From NCBI GenBank assembly GCA_003214295.1, contig QCLV01000002.1:1-64000 (forward strand): a stretch of DNA of 64,000 nt, written 5' to 3'. Below the pieces are notes generated by a model that saw nothing but the letters and a program-made list of their open reading frames with translations, was not told where the DNA came from and did no database searches. Position 1 is the first letter of the stretch, and every line of letters begins with the position of its first letter. The position numbers and the translations under genes are program-made. The stretch is from Prochlorococcus sp. AG-418-F08 (GTDB lineage Bacteria > Cyanobacteriota > Cyanobacteriia > PCC-6307 > Cyanobiaceae). Positions 1 to 10,101 of this stretch are shown in pieces.

Positions 1-145
1 TGCTGCTAAGCCTGCTACTACGCCAGCAACAGTTACACTCATTGGACCGGTAGGTCCACTAACTTGAGCAGGCGTTCCGCCGAATAATGCTGCTAAAAAA
101 CCAACTACTACTGCCCCATATAGTCCATAAATTGCCCCGCCAGGT
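1..145 (-). pseudogene. N-terminal fragment of a SulP family transporter, inverted relative to the rest of the gene and open at the left edge
   Basis: Minus-strand translation of about 144..1 reads PGGAIYGLYGAVVVGFLAALFGGTPAQVSGPTGPMSVTVAGVVAGLAA, the SulP signature region; no stop before the window edge. Confidence 0.8.
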
Positions 146-937
146 CAAGGAATAGGAAATGCTGTTGCTGGTCTATTTTCAGGCTTACCTGGAGCTGGAG
201 CAACAATGAGAACAGTTATTAATGTTAAATCTGGAGGATCCACTCCCATTTCTGGTATGGTTCACTCAGTTGTCTTGTTGATAGTTTTAGTTGGCGCAGG
301 TCCTCTAGCTGAGCAAATACCAACTGCGTTGCTAGCAGGAATTCTCATTAAAGTTGGTCTAGATATTATTGATTGGGGGTTCTTGAGGAGGGCTCACAAA
401 TTATCTTTAAAAACTTCAGTTGTTATGTACGGCGTACTCCTAATGACAGTTTTTTGGGATTTAATTTGGGCAGTTTTAGTCGGCGTATTCATAGCAAATA
501 TGCTCACTATTGATTCAATAACCGAAACTCAACTAGAAGGTATGGATGAGGATAATCCTTTATCAAAAGATGATCAAGCTAAAAATGCATTACCTGCTGA
601 TGAAAAAGCACTACTAGATAGATGTTCAGGAGAAGTAATGTTATTTAGGCTTAAAGGACCACTTAGTTTTGGAGCTGCTAAAGGTATATCTGAGAGAATG
701 ATGCTAGTAAGAAACTACAAGGTTCTAATATTAGATATCACTGATGTACCAAGACTTGGAGTTACGGCGACTCTCGCAATTGAGGATATGATGCAAGAAG
801 CAAAAAATAATTCCAGAAAAGCATTTGTTGCTGGGGCAAATGAAAAAGTAAAGGATAGATTAGCTAAGTTTGGAGTTGAAGGCATCATTGAGACAAGAAA
901 AGAAGCTTTAGAAACCGCTCTAAAGGAAATAGCCTAA
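146..937 (+). CDS. SulP family anion (probably bicarbonate, BicA-like) transporter, 5'-truncated, with C-terminal STAS domain
   Basis: In-frame sequence QGIGNAVAGLFSGLPGAGATMRTVINVKSGG extends upstream of the 206 ATG to the breakpoint; STAS-like C-terminus; next to sbtA/sbtB. Confidence 0.85.
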   Translation, partial: QGIGNAVAGLFSGLPGAGATMRTVINVKSGGSTPISGMVHSVVLLIVLVGAGPLAEQIPTALLAGILIKVGLDIIDWGFLRRAHKLSLKTSVVMYGVLLMTVFWDLIWAVLVGVFIANMLTIDSITETQLEGMDEDNPLSKDDQAKNALPADEKALLDRCSGEVMLFRLKGPLSFGAAKGISERMMLVRNYKVLILDITDVPRLGVTATLAIEDMMQEAKNNSRKAFVAGANEKVKDRLAKFGVEGIIETRKEALETALKEIA

Positions 938-943
938 TAATTT

Positions 944-1942
944 ATGGAAATAAATCCAATTCTGCAAAATGTATTAGCCCCACCAGTTCTTTTCTTTTTA
1001 ATTGGAGCAATATCAGTACTCTTTAAATCTGATTTAGAAATACCAGCTCCATTACCTAAACTCTTCTCCTTATATCTTCTCTTAGCTATTGGATTTAAAG
1101 GGGGTATAGAGATACAGAAAAGTGGGTTTACTGATCAAGTATTTCCGACTTTAAGTGCTGCAATACTGATGTCACTAGTAATTCCACTGATTGGATTCTT
1201 AATTTTAAGATTTAAGTTTGATGTATTTAATTCAGCCGCAATAGCAGCAGCATACGGCTCAATAAGTGCAGTTACATTTATTTCTGCAGAAAGTTTTTTA
1301 GAAAGTCAAAAAATAGCTTTTGATGGGTTTATGGTTGGCGCCTTAGCTTTAATGGAATCTCCTGCGATCATTGTTGGATTATTACTTGTGAAATTTGCAG
1401 CCCCAAAAAATAGACCAAAATCAAGAAAAATGCATTTAAGCGCAATATTACATGAATCCCTTTTGAATGGATCAGTCTATTTATTGCTATCAAGTTTAAT
1501 TGTTGGATTTCTGACTGCTTCCAGTAATCCCTCAGGGATTGCAAAAATGGAACCTTTTACTGGACAATTATTCTATGGAGCAGAATGCTTCTTCTTATTA
1601 GATATGGGAATAGTCGCTGCTCAAAGATTACCAAGACTGAAGAATGCGGGTTCGTTCTTGATTGGGTTTGCTATTTTTATGCCTTTATTTAATGCATTTA
1701 TTGGTGTTTTCGTTGCAAGATTTTTATCTTTAGGACCTGGCAACTCGCTTTTATTTGTGGTTCTATGTGCAAGCGCCTCTTATCTAGCAGTTCCAGCAGC
1801 GATGAGGATGACAGTTCCAGAGGCTAAATCTAGTTACTATATTTCAACTACACTGGGGCTAACTTTCCCATTCAATATAGTTCTCGGCATTCCCATATAT
1901 ATGAGTTTAGTAAATACCATTATCCCACTTCCCCCTCTATAA
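944..1942 (+). CDS. sbtA: Sodium-dependent bicarbonate transporter SbtA
   Basis: 332 aa hydrophobic protein with SbtA-like FLIGAISVLFKSDLEIPAPLPKLFSLYLLLAIGFKGG; followed by SbtB-like gene. Confidence 0.9.
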   Translation: MEINPILQNVLAPPVLFFLIGAISVLFKSDLEIPAPLPKLFSLYLLLAIGFKGGIEIQKSGFTDQVFPTLSAAILMSLVIPLIGFLILRFKFDVFNSAAIAAAYGSISAVTFISAESFLESQKIAFDGFMVGALALMESPAIIVGLLLVKFAAPKNRPKSRKMHLSAILHESLLNGSVYLLLSSLIVGFLTASSNPSGIAKMEPFTGQLFYGAECFFLLDMGIVAAQRLPRLKNAGSFLIGFAIFMPLFNAFIGVFVARFLSLGPGNSLLFVVLCASASYLAVPAAMRMTVPEAKSSYYISTTLGLTFPFNIVLGIPIYMSLVNTIIPLPPL

Positions 1943-1944
1943 AA

Positions 1945-2226
1945 ATGAAAAGATTAGACTTGATATTTAGTGAAAGAGAACTAGATGCAATCATTAAAAC
2001 ATTAGAAAAAGCTAATGTACCTGGATATACAGTTATGAAGCACGCTACAGGCAGAGGGCCTGAAAGAGTTGTTACTGAAGATATGGAATTTACTGGATTA
2101 GGAGCAAATGCTCATGTAATTGTTTTTTGTGAGCAAGAATTAATAGATAAAATGAGAGATAACATAAGGGACGATTTAAGCTACTACGGAGGAGTAGCTT
2201 ATATTTCTGAAGCAACACCCCTTTAA
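1945..2226 (+). CDS. sbtB: PII-like protein SbtB
   Basis: 93 aa PII-like fold pattern (GYTVMKHATGRG...), immediately 3' of sbtA. Confidence 0.8.
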   Translation: MKRLDLIFSERELDAIIKTLEKANVPGYTVMKHATGRGPERVVTEDMEFTGLGANAHVIVFCEQELIDKMRDNIRDDLSYYGGVAYISEATPL

Positions 2227-2243
2227 ATTTAAAAAAGAAATAT

Positions 2244-3200
2244 TTAGGAATGAATCCAATCTACTCTTATATTTTTTCTACTATTTAAATATCTATCAAT
2301 TGACATTGCGGCAATACATCCATCAGAAGCCGCAACAACAGCTTGCTTAAATGGTGTATTTCTTATATCTCCAATAGCCCATACTCCATCATGGTTTGTA
2401 GACATAAAATCATCCACAATAACTCCTCCATCTTCTTTTAAAGCAATTTGATCCCCTAAAAAATCAGTAATTGGCTTTGAACCACTCATATAGACAAAGA
2501 CTCCATCTAAATTTAAATTGATGGGATTTTCTTCTTGTTTATTTTTTACCACAACCCCATTCACACCCATATCATCACCCAATATTTCCAATAATCTTGT
2601 TCTACTCCAATGTTTAATATTTGAATTATCCATCAATTCCATAGCTTCTTCATTATCTGATTTAGGATCACTTGATGTAATCCAATGCACAGTTGATGCA
2701 AATTTAGTTAGAACAGTTGCCTCCTCAATTGCCTCCTTGTTCACCCCAACAACGGCAACTTCTCTGTTTTTATAAAAAGCACCATCACATGTAGCACAAT
2801 AACTTACTCCTTTGCCAAGAAAATCCGCTTCGCCCTTAAATGATGCAGGCCTACCCATTGCTCCGCTTGCAAGTACTAGTGCTTTAGCTTTAAAGGTGCC
2901 CTCAGGTGTATAAACCATTTTCCATTCTCCACTAACTTCTATTCCAAATACTTGTGCTCTTCTATAATCTGTGCCGTATTGCACAGCCTGTTCTCTCATT
3001 AGAGTGAGTAATTTCTCCCCACTTATATCAACCGGAACACCTGGATAATTAGCTATTTGATGCGTTATTGCTAAGGCTCCAACAGATGGATTCTTATCTA
3101 AAATTACTGTCTTTAAGTTTGAACGAGATGTATAAAGTGCGCAAGTACATCCGGCCGGTCCGCCTCCGATAATAACTACATCTGACTCAATAATTTCCAA
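2244..3200 (-). CDS. Thioredoxin reductase-like FAD-dependent disulfide oxidoreductase with degenerate NADPH site
   Basis: GGGPAGCTCALY FAD motif, CATCDGAFY redox centre, WAIGD second FAD motif; NADPH motifs altered. Confidence 0.88.
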   Translation of the reverse strand: MEIIESDVVIIGGGPAGCTCALYTSRSNLKTVILDKNPSVGALAITHQIANYPGVPVDISGEKLLTLMREQAVQYGTDYRRAQVFGIEVSGEWKMVYTPEGTFKAKALVLASGAMGRPASFKGEADFLGKGVSYCATCDGAFYKNREVAVVGVNKEAIEEATVLTKFASTVHWITSSDPKSDNEEAMELMDNSNIKHWSRTRLLEILGDDMGVNGVVVKNKQEENPINLNLDGVFVYMSGSKPITDFLGDQIALKEDGGVIVDDFMSTNHDGVWAIGDIRNTPFKQAVVAASDGCIAAMSIDRYLNSRKNIRVDWIHS

Positions 3201-3367
3201 TTTAATAAAACTCCTTTTAGTAGTTAATTAGATGAGTTTTGGTTAGAAGATATCCTTTATGTAAATACCTAACCTTTATATAGATATAAGTTAAAAGAAA
3301 AAACAGAAAAAAGCATAATATAGAAACAAACTTACATAGGAAAATTTAAAAAATTAATTATCAAAAT

Positions 3368-3410
3368 GAACAGTTTCGTGAAATGTTCTGTATTGATCTA
3401 TTATTAGATC
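3368..3410. repeat. Two tandem inverted repeats (GAACAgTTTCgtGAAATGTTC and GATCTAttatTAGATC)
   Basis: Read directly at 3368..3388 and 3395..3410. Confidence 0.8.
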
Positions 3411-3449
3411 ATGTCGAATAATCATTTGCAGTAGAAACTTATATTTTTC

Positions 3450-3767
3450 ATGACCAACTCTGATTACCTTTTAAAAGCTGCTATTAAGAAAGTAACCGAA
3501 AAATTAAACGAAATATTGGTTGAAAAAATTGAAGAAGCAACAAACATTGCTCAGGATGCTCCAGAAATTCTCAAAAAAGAATTTGATAGTTTGAAAGAAT
3601 CCATAATCGAAGAAGCTTCAAGAATGGAGAAATTCGAAAATATTCAAGAAAATGAGTCCACAAATACTTATCAAGATTCCAAAATAAAAAAAGCTTTAAA
3701 TGAAATTGAAGTTATCAATGAGCAAATTGATCTTATTAATAAAACCATAAATAATCAAATTAAATGA
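3450..3767 (+). CDS. Small charged, coiled-coil-like hypothetical protein
   Basis: 105 aa ORF with ATG start; overlaps the next gene's start by ATGA. Confidence 0.65.
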   Translation: MTNSDYLLKAAIKKVTEKLNEILVEKIEEATNIAQDAPEILKKEFDSLKESIIEEASRMEKFENIQENESTNTYQDSKIKKALNEIEVINEQIDLINKTINNQIK

Positions 3768-5431
3768 GTTATCACATCCTTCATTATCACTTAAAAAAAT
3801 TGAAGAGGGCCTTTCTTATTTGGATAACTCTGATTTCGCTTTTAATAAATTTATGGATAGATAATATTAGATTTACAATTTTCCAAAATAAGAATAATGA
3901 AAAAAGTAGGGTCCAAATTAAAAGAGCTAGGTGGTTTACAAATCAATTAATAAAGCTTGGATCAGCATTTATTAAAATTGGACAATTATTATCAGCGAGA
4001 CCTGATTTAATTCCTAATACCTGGATACAGGAATTGTCTAAATTGCAGGATCAAGTTCCTAATTTTTCATTTGTGCAAGTTGAAGAAACTATAAGAGAAG
4101 AACTAGGATCTAAGTTTAATGAAATAGATCAAATAATATATGATCCGGTTGGATCAGCATCACTAGCTCAGGTCCATAGGGCGACTTTAAAAGATGGTAA
4201 GAAAGTAGTATTTAAAGTTCAAAGACCTAATTTAAAAGAATTGTTTATTATAGATTTGGGAATAATGCAGCAAATAGCAGGACTATTGCAGAAAAATAAG
4301 AATTGGAGTCGAGGTAGAAACTGGGTTGAGATTGCTAAAGAGTGTAGGAAAGTTCTCATGAAGGAGCTTGATTTTAATTGTGAAGCACAATATGCAGCAA
4401 GATTTAGACAGCAATTTCTTGATGACGAAAATGTTGCAGTTCCTGAAGTAATTTGGGATATGAGCAGTGAAAAAGTACTTTGTTTAAGTTATCTAGAAGG
4501 AACCAAAATAAGCGATTTAGAAAAATTACAATCACAAGAAATTGATTTACCTAAAATCGCAGAAATAGGGGCCATCAGTTATCTAAAACAATTAGTAAAT
4601 TACGGTTTTTTTCATGCAGACCCTCATCCAGGGAATCTAGCAGTTTCAAATAAAGGCAAGTTGATTTTTTATGATTTTGGAATGATGGGCAATATCTCAA
4701 ATAATCTTCAAACAAGATTAGGCGGGATGGTTAAGGCTGCTGCCTTAAGAGACGCCTCATCACTTGTCAGTCAATTACAACAAGCTGGGCTAATTTCAAA
4801 AGATATTGATGTAGGACCAGTCAGAAGATTAGTCAGATTGATGCTAAAAGAAGCCTTAACTCCACCGTTTAGTCCAAATATTATTGAAAAATTATCTGGA
4901 GATTTATACGAACTTGTTTATGAAACACCTTTTCAACTACCAGTAGATTTAATCTTCGTCATGAGAGCTTTATCAACTTTTGAAGGAGTTGGTAGAATGC
5001 TTGATCCAGGGTTTAACCTTGTATCAGTAACCAAGCCTTATTTAATAGAACTTATGACTTCAAATAATCAAACTCCTAACGATTTAATTAACCAATTTGG
5101 AAGGCAAGTAGGTGAACTAGGATCGAAAGCTGTTGGCATTCCCAAGAGAATAGATGAAAGTTTAGAAAGATTAGAGCAGGGCGATTTACAATTGCAAATA
5201 AGAATGGGAGAGTCTGATAGACAATTCAAAAAAATGTTTACTGCTCAAAAAACTTTAGGCCATTCAATTCTTATAGGAAGCTTATCAATTGCATCTGCTT
5301 TACTTGTAACCAATAAACAAAATAATTTTGCATTGTTGCCACTTTTTTTTGCACTACCAATAAGTATTGATTGGATAAAGTGCCAATTAAGCATGAGAAA
5401 AGGCTCACGTTTAGAAAAACTTAAGCGCTAA
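3764..5431 (+). CDS. ABC1/AarF/UbiB family atypical kinase
   Basis: KIGQLLSARPDLIP (KxGQ), SASLAQVHRA, FHADPHPGN and YDFGMMG motifs. Confidence 0.92.
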   Translation: MSYHILHYHLKKLKRAFLIWITLISLLINLWIDNIRFTIFQNKNNEKSRVQIKRARWFTNQLIKLGSAFIKIGQLLSARPDLIPNTWIQELSKLQDQVPNFSFVQVEETIREELGSKFNEIDQIIYDPVGSASLAQVHRATLKDGKKVVFKVQRPNLKELFIIDLGIMQQIAGLLQKNKNWSRGRNWVEIAKECRKVLMKELDFNCEAQYAARFRQQFLDDENVAVPEVIWDMSSEKVLCLSYLEGTKISDLEKLQSQEIDLPKIAEIGAISYLKQLVNYGFFHADPHPGNLAVSNKGKLIFYDFGMMGNISNNLQTRLGGMVKAAALRDASSLVSQLQQAGLISKDIDVGPVRRLVRLMLKEALTPPFSPNIIEKLSGDLYELVYETPFQLPVDLIFVMRALSTFEGVGRMLDPGFNLVSVTKPYLIELMTSNNQTPNDLINQFGRQVGELGSKAVGIPKRIDESLERLEQGDLQLQIRMGESDRQFKKMFTAQKTLGHSILIGSLSIASALLVTNKQNNFALLPLFFALPISIDWIKCQLSMRKGSRLEKLKR

Positions 5432-5435
5432 AAAA

Positions 5436-6731
<1,296 letters not shown>

Positions 6732-6890
6732 TTAATAATTACTATTTAAATCCTATTAATAGCTGAACTATTTGGCTAATATCTGAAATATATATGTTAA
6801 CCAAATATAATTATTTAATTTCAGAATAACCTAGATATTAGTTAATGGCTTTATTAATTACCAAAACCCGAAACCCCTTTCATAAACATA

Positions 6891-6918
6891 TTTTCAAATT
6901 CATCTTACAATTTGAAAA
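6891..6918. repeat. 10-bp inverted repeat TTTTCAAATT-catcttac-AATTTGAAAA upstream of the Clp ATPase gene
   Basis: Perfect arms at 6891..6900 and 6909..6918. Confidence 0.75.
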
Positions 6919-6989
6919 TTCTTGGATGATTATTAATGCAGATCCTATTTAGAATATTAATTAATAATAAACTATAGTTTTTATAGTTC

Positions 6990-9746
6990 ATGAAAGAAAC
7001 TCTTACATCCAGTCCTGAACTTTTTAGCGATATAAGTTGGAACCTTCTTCTGTTAGGAGAAGAAACCGCAAAAAAATGGGACCATAGCGAATTTAATATT
7101 GAACACATAATTCATACATTGTTCTCATCTAGTGAATTCTTTGCTTTTATTGAAAAATTATCAATAGACCAAGATACGGTTTTAGATATTACAGAAGATT
7201 TTTTAGAAGAGACACCTACAAATGAATCAGATATTTTTACTATCGGAGAGGATTTAGAAATATTATTAGATAACGCAAATCAGATTAAAATGCAATGGGG
7301 ATCGAGATTAATAGAAATTCCGCATTTACTAATTGCTCTTGGAAGAGATTTAAGAATTGGTAATTATGTTTTTGAAGAAGGTAATCTTTCGATGGAAAAA
7401 TTAGAAGAAGAGTTAAAGTTTTTCCCAAATATTAATCAATCAAAAGATACTTTTAATTATGAGAACGTACTTGAAATAAATAATCAATCTAATTTTGAAT
7501 CAAATAAAGAGACTTTAGTTAAAGAAGAAAAATTTAAAGAAGATATTGTTCCATTACCCAAAAGTAAACTTCAAATTGAAACCAAAAAACAAGTTGTGAA
7601 AAATGAAAATGCTCTTTCAATTTATGGAAAAGATTTAACAGAATCAGCTAAAAAAGGCTTGTTGGATCCTGTTTTAGGGAGAGAAAATGAGATCAATAAT
7701 TTAATGAGGGTACTCTGCAGAAGAAACAAAAATAATCCTATACTCATCGGCAATCCTGGAGTTGGTAAAACCTCAATTGCAAAATTACTTGCGCAATTAA
7801 TTGTAGAAAAAAAGGTGCCTGATTCTTTAAAAGATTTTAAAATTATTTCGCTTGACTTAGGTGCTTTAGTTTCTGGGACAAAATTTAGAGGTCAACTAGA
7901 AGAAAGGCTAAGCTTAATAATGCAGGAACTAAGCAATCCAAGCCAAGGAATGATTCTATTTATTGATGAAATTCATTCAATATTAAGTTCTGACAGATCT
8001 TCTACCGACATTAGCAATATCTTAAAACCTTTACTGGCTGAAGGAGAACTTAGATGTATCGGTACAACAACACCTGAGAAATTTCGCGAAACTATTGAAA
8101 AAGATCAGGCATTAAATAATTGTTTTCAAAAGATAGCTGTTAATGAACCTTCAGTAGAATTAAGCGCAAAAATACTGCAAGGTATCAAAAAGAAATATGA
8201 ATCACATCATGGTATAAAAATTTCTGAAGAAGCTGTAAACTATTCTGCAAAATTGGCTGATAGATACATCAGTGATAAATGTCTTCCTGATAAAGCAATA
8301 GATTTAATTGATGAAGCAGCTGCAGAATTAAAAATCGAGTCTAATAAAAAGCCTCAAATAATTCTCCAACAAGAAAACAAACTTCATACTATTAACGAAA
8401 AACTGAATAATTTGCAAGGAGAAAATATCGAAGCTCAAGAAAAACTGTTGAATATGAGGCAACAATCAGAGGAAAAATTGAACGTTCTTTTGGACAATTG
8501 GAACAATTTGCGGGAAGAGATGGAGCAACTATCTATTTTAATGAAAGAAGAAGATAAGCTAACAAAACAAATCAAAGATAAATCAAATCGCGAAATTGAA
8601 AATGATTTGGATTATTTAGAAAAGCTTGAAGAAGAGTTGAATGAAATAGAGAATGAAATACAAAAAGTTGAAGAGAACTTCAATAAAATAAAGAAAAATA
8701 GAAATTTCCCTTTTAAATATCAAGTTGAACCTGATGATATTGCTGATGTTGTCTCAAAAATTACAGGTATTCCAATTTCTAAAGTAGTTTCAAATGAACG
8801 TAAAAAATTAGTCAATCTAGAAACAGAACTAAGTGAAAAAGTTATTGGACAAGAAAAAGCAATAGAAGCTGTTTCTGCTGCAATTAGAAGAGCTCGCGTT
8901 GGCATGAAAAGTCCTAAAAGGCCTATCGGATCTTTTTTATTTATGGGTCCTACAGGTGTTGGCAAAACAGAATTAGCTAAATCTCTTGCAACAGCTTTAT
9001 TTGATGAAGAAGACGCACTTTTAAGATTAGATATGAGTGAATATATGGAGAAAAATGCCGTAGCAAGACTTTTGGGAGCCCCTCCAGGTTATGTTGGTTA
9101 TGAAGAGGGAGGTCAATTAACTGAAGCTGTAAGACGTAAACCCTATTCAGTAATACTTCTTGATGAGATAGAAAAAGCACATTCAGAAGTTTTTAATATC
9201 CTTTTACAAGTCTTAGATGAAGGAAGATTAACGGACTCTCAAGGAAGGACCGTAGACTTCAAAAATACCGTAATCATTATGACAAGCAACCTAGCTGGTA
9301 AATCTATACTGGAGTATTCGCAAAAGATTACTAAAAGTGTGGGAAAGTTAGAGAAAGACCAACAAACCTTAGATGATTCCATAAATAATACACTGTCTTC
9401 AATTTTTAGACCTGAATTTTTAAATAGAATTGACGAAGTAGTAAAGTTTAATCCATTATCTATTGATGAACTTCAAAAAATAATAATTTTACAAACAGAA
9501 GATTTAAAAAACCTGCTACTTGAACAGAAAATAAATATCGCTATAGACAAAAAAGTTATTAATAAAATTGCAAACGATTCTTACGAACCTGAATATGGTG
9601 CTAGGCCACTTAGCAGAGAACTTAGAAGACAAATAGAAAATCCCTTGGCTGCAAAACTTCTAGAGGATAACTTCAAAAACAAAAAAAATATAACAATTAA
9701 ACTTAACCCTACCAAAAAAGATGAGATCGTTTTCAAATCTAGCTGA
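6990..9746 (+). CDS. clpB2: Hsp100/Clp ATPase, ClpB2-like (two AAA+ domains)
   Basis: GNPGVGKT and GPTGVGKTELAK Walker A motifs, LFIDEIHSIL and LLDEIEKAH Walker B motifs, coiled middle domain. Confidence 0.88.
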   Translation: MKETLTSSPELFSDISWNLLLLGEETAKKWDHSEFNIEHIIHTLFSSSEFFAFIEKLSIDQDTVLDITEDFLEETPTNESDIFTIGEDLEILLDNANQIKMQWGSRLIEIPHLLIALGRDLRIGNYVFEEGNLSMEKLEEELKFFPNINQSKDTFNYENVLEINNQSNFESNKETLVKEEKFKEDIVPLPKSKLQIETKKQVVKNENALSIYGKDLTESAKKGLLDPVLGRENEINNLMRVLCRRNKNNPILIGNPGVGKTSIAKLLAQLIVEKKVPDSLKDFKIISLDLGALVSGTKFRGQLEERLSLIMQELSNPSQGMILFIDEIHSILSSDRSSTDISNILKPLLAEGELRCIGTTTPEKFRETIEKDQALNNCFQKIAVNEPSVELSAKILQGIKKKYESHHGIKISEEAVNYSAKLADRYISDKCLPDKAIDLIDEAAAELKIESNKKPQIILQQENKLHTINEKLNNLQGENIEAQEKLLNMRQQSEEKLNVLLDNWNNLREEMEQLSILMKEEDKLTKQIKDKSNREIENDLDYLEKLEEELNEIENEIQKVEENFNKIKKNRNFPFKYQVEPDDIADVVSKITGIPISKVVSNERKKLVNLETELSEKVIGQEKAIEAVSAAIRRARVGMKSPKRPIGSFLFMGPTGVGKTELAKSLATALFDEEDALLRLDMSEYMEKNAVARLLGAPPGYVGYEEGGQLTEAVRRKPYSVILLDEIEKAHSEVFNILLQVLDEGRLTDSQGRTVDFKNTVIIMTSNLAGKSILEYSQKITKSVGKLEKDQQTLDDSINNTLSSIFRPEFLNRIDEVVKFNPLSIDELQKIIILQTEDLKNLLLEQKINIAIDKKVINKIANDSYEPEYGARPLSRELRRQIENPLAAKLLEDNFKNKKNITIKLNPTKKDEIVFKSS

Positions 9747-9807
9747 GGAGTAAATCAATAAGCTAAAATAAAAACAAAGCATAAAGCTTAATTTCAAAAA
9801 AAATTTT

Positions 9808-10050
9808 GTGACAAGTCCTACTACTAATAAAGAACCTCTAAAAAAGGATTCTCCTGAAGTTGAAGAACCTAAAAAAAAGAATAATTTTTTTAGATCTACC
9901 TACGATGAACTTAAACTTGTCGTGTGGCCTAACAAACAACAACTTTTTAGCGAATCAGTAGCAGTTATAATTATGGTATCGTTTTCTGCTGCAGCCATTG
10001 CATCTGTTAGCAGATTCTATGGATGGGCAGCCTCGCAAATTTTTGGTTGA
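9808..10050 (+). CDS. secE: Preprotein translocase subunit SecE
   Basis: Short protein with one TM segment, STYDELKLVVWPNKQQL motif; GTG start; upstream of nusG. Confidence 0.93.
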   Translation: MTSPTTNKEPLKKDSPEVEEPKKKNNFFRSTYDELKLVVWPNKQQLFSESVAVIIMVSFSAAAIASVSRFYGWAASQIFG

Positions 10051-10101
10051 ATTATCTCCCGAACATCCATTTATAAAGATCTTAATTAAGCTTCCAGAAA
10101 A

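Noticed and set aside
2518-2775. Plus-strand 85-aa ORF
   Set aside because: Lies antisense within the TrxR-like gene, low-complexity, no recognisable family
3201-3449. Possible tRNA or known Yfr-type ncRNA in the long intergenic gap
   Set aside because: No T-loop (GGTTCGAATCC-like) or acceptor pairing was seen, and I could not recognise a known Yfr core; only the palindromes are reported
8720-9180. Minus-strand ORFs of 81 and 67 aa
   Set aside because: Shadow ORFs opposite the conserved ClpB2 AAA+ domain
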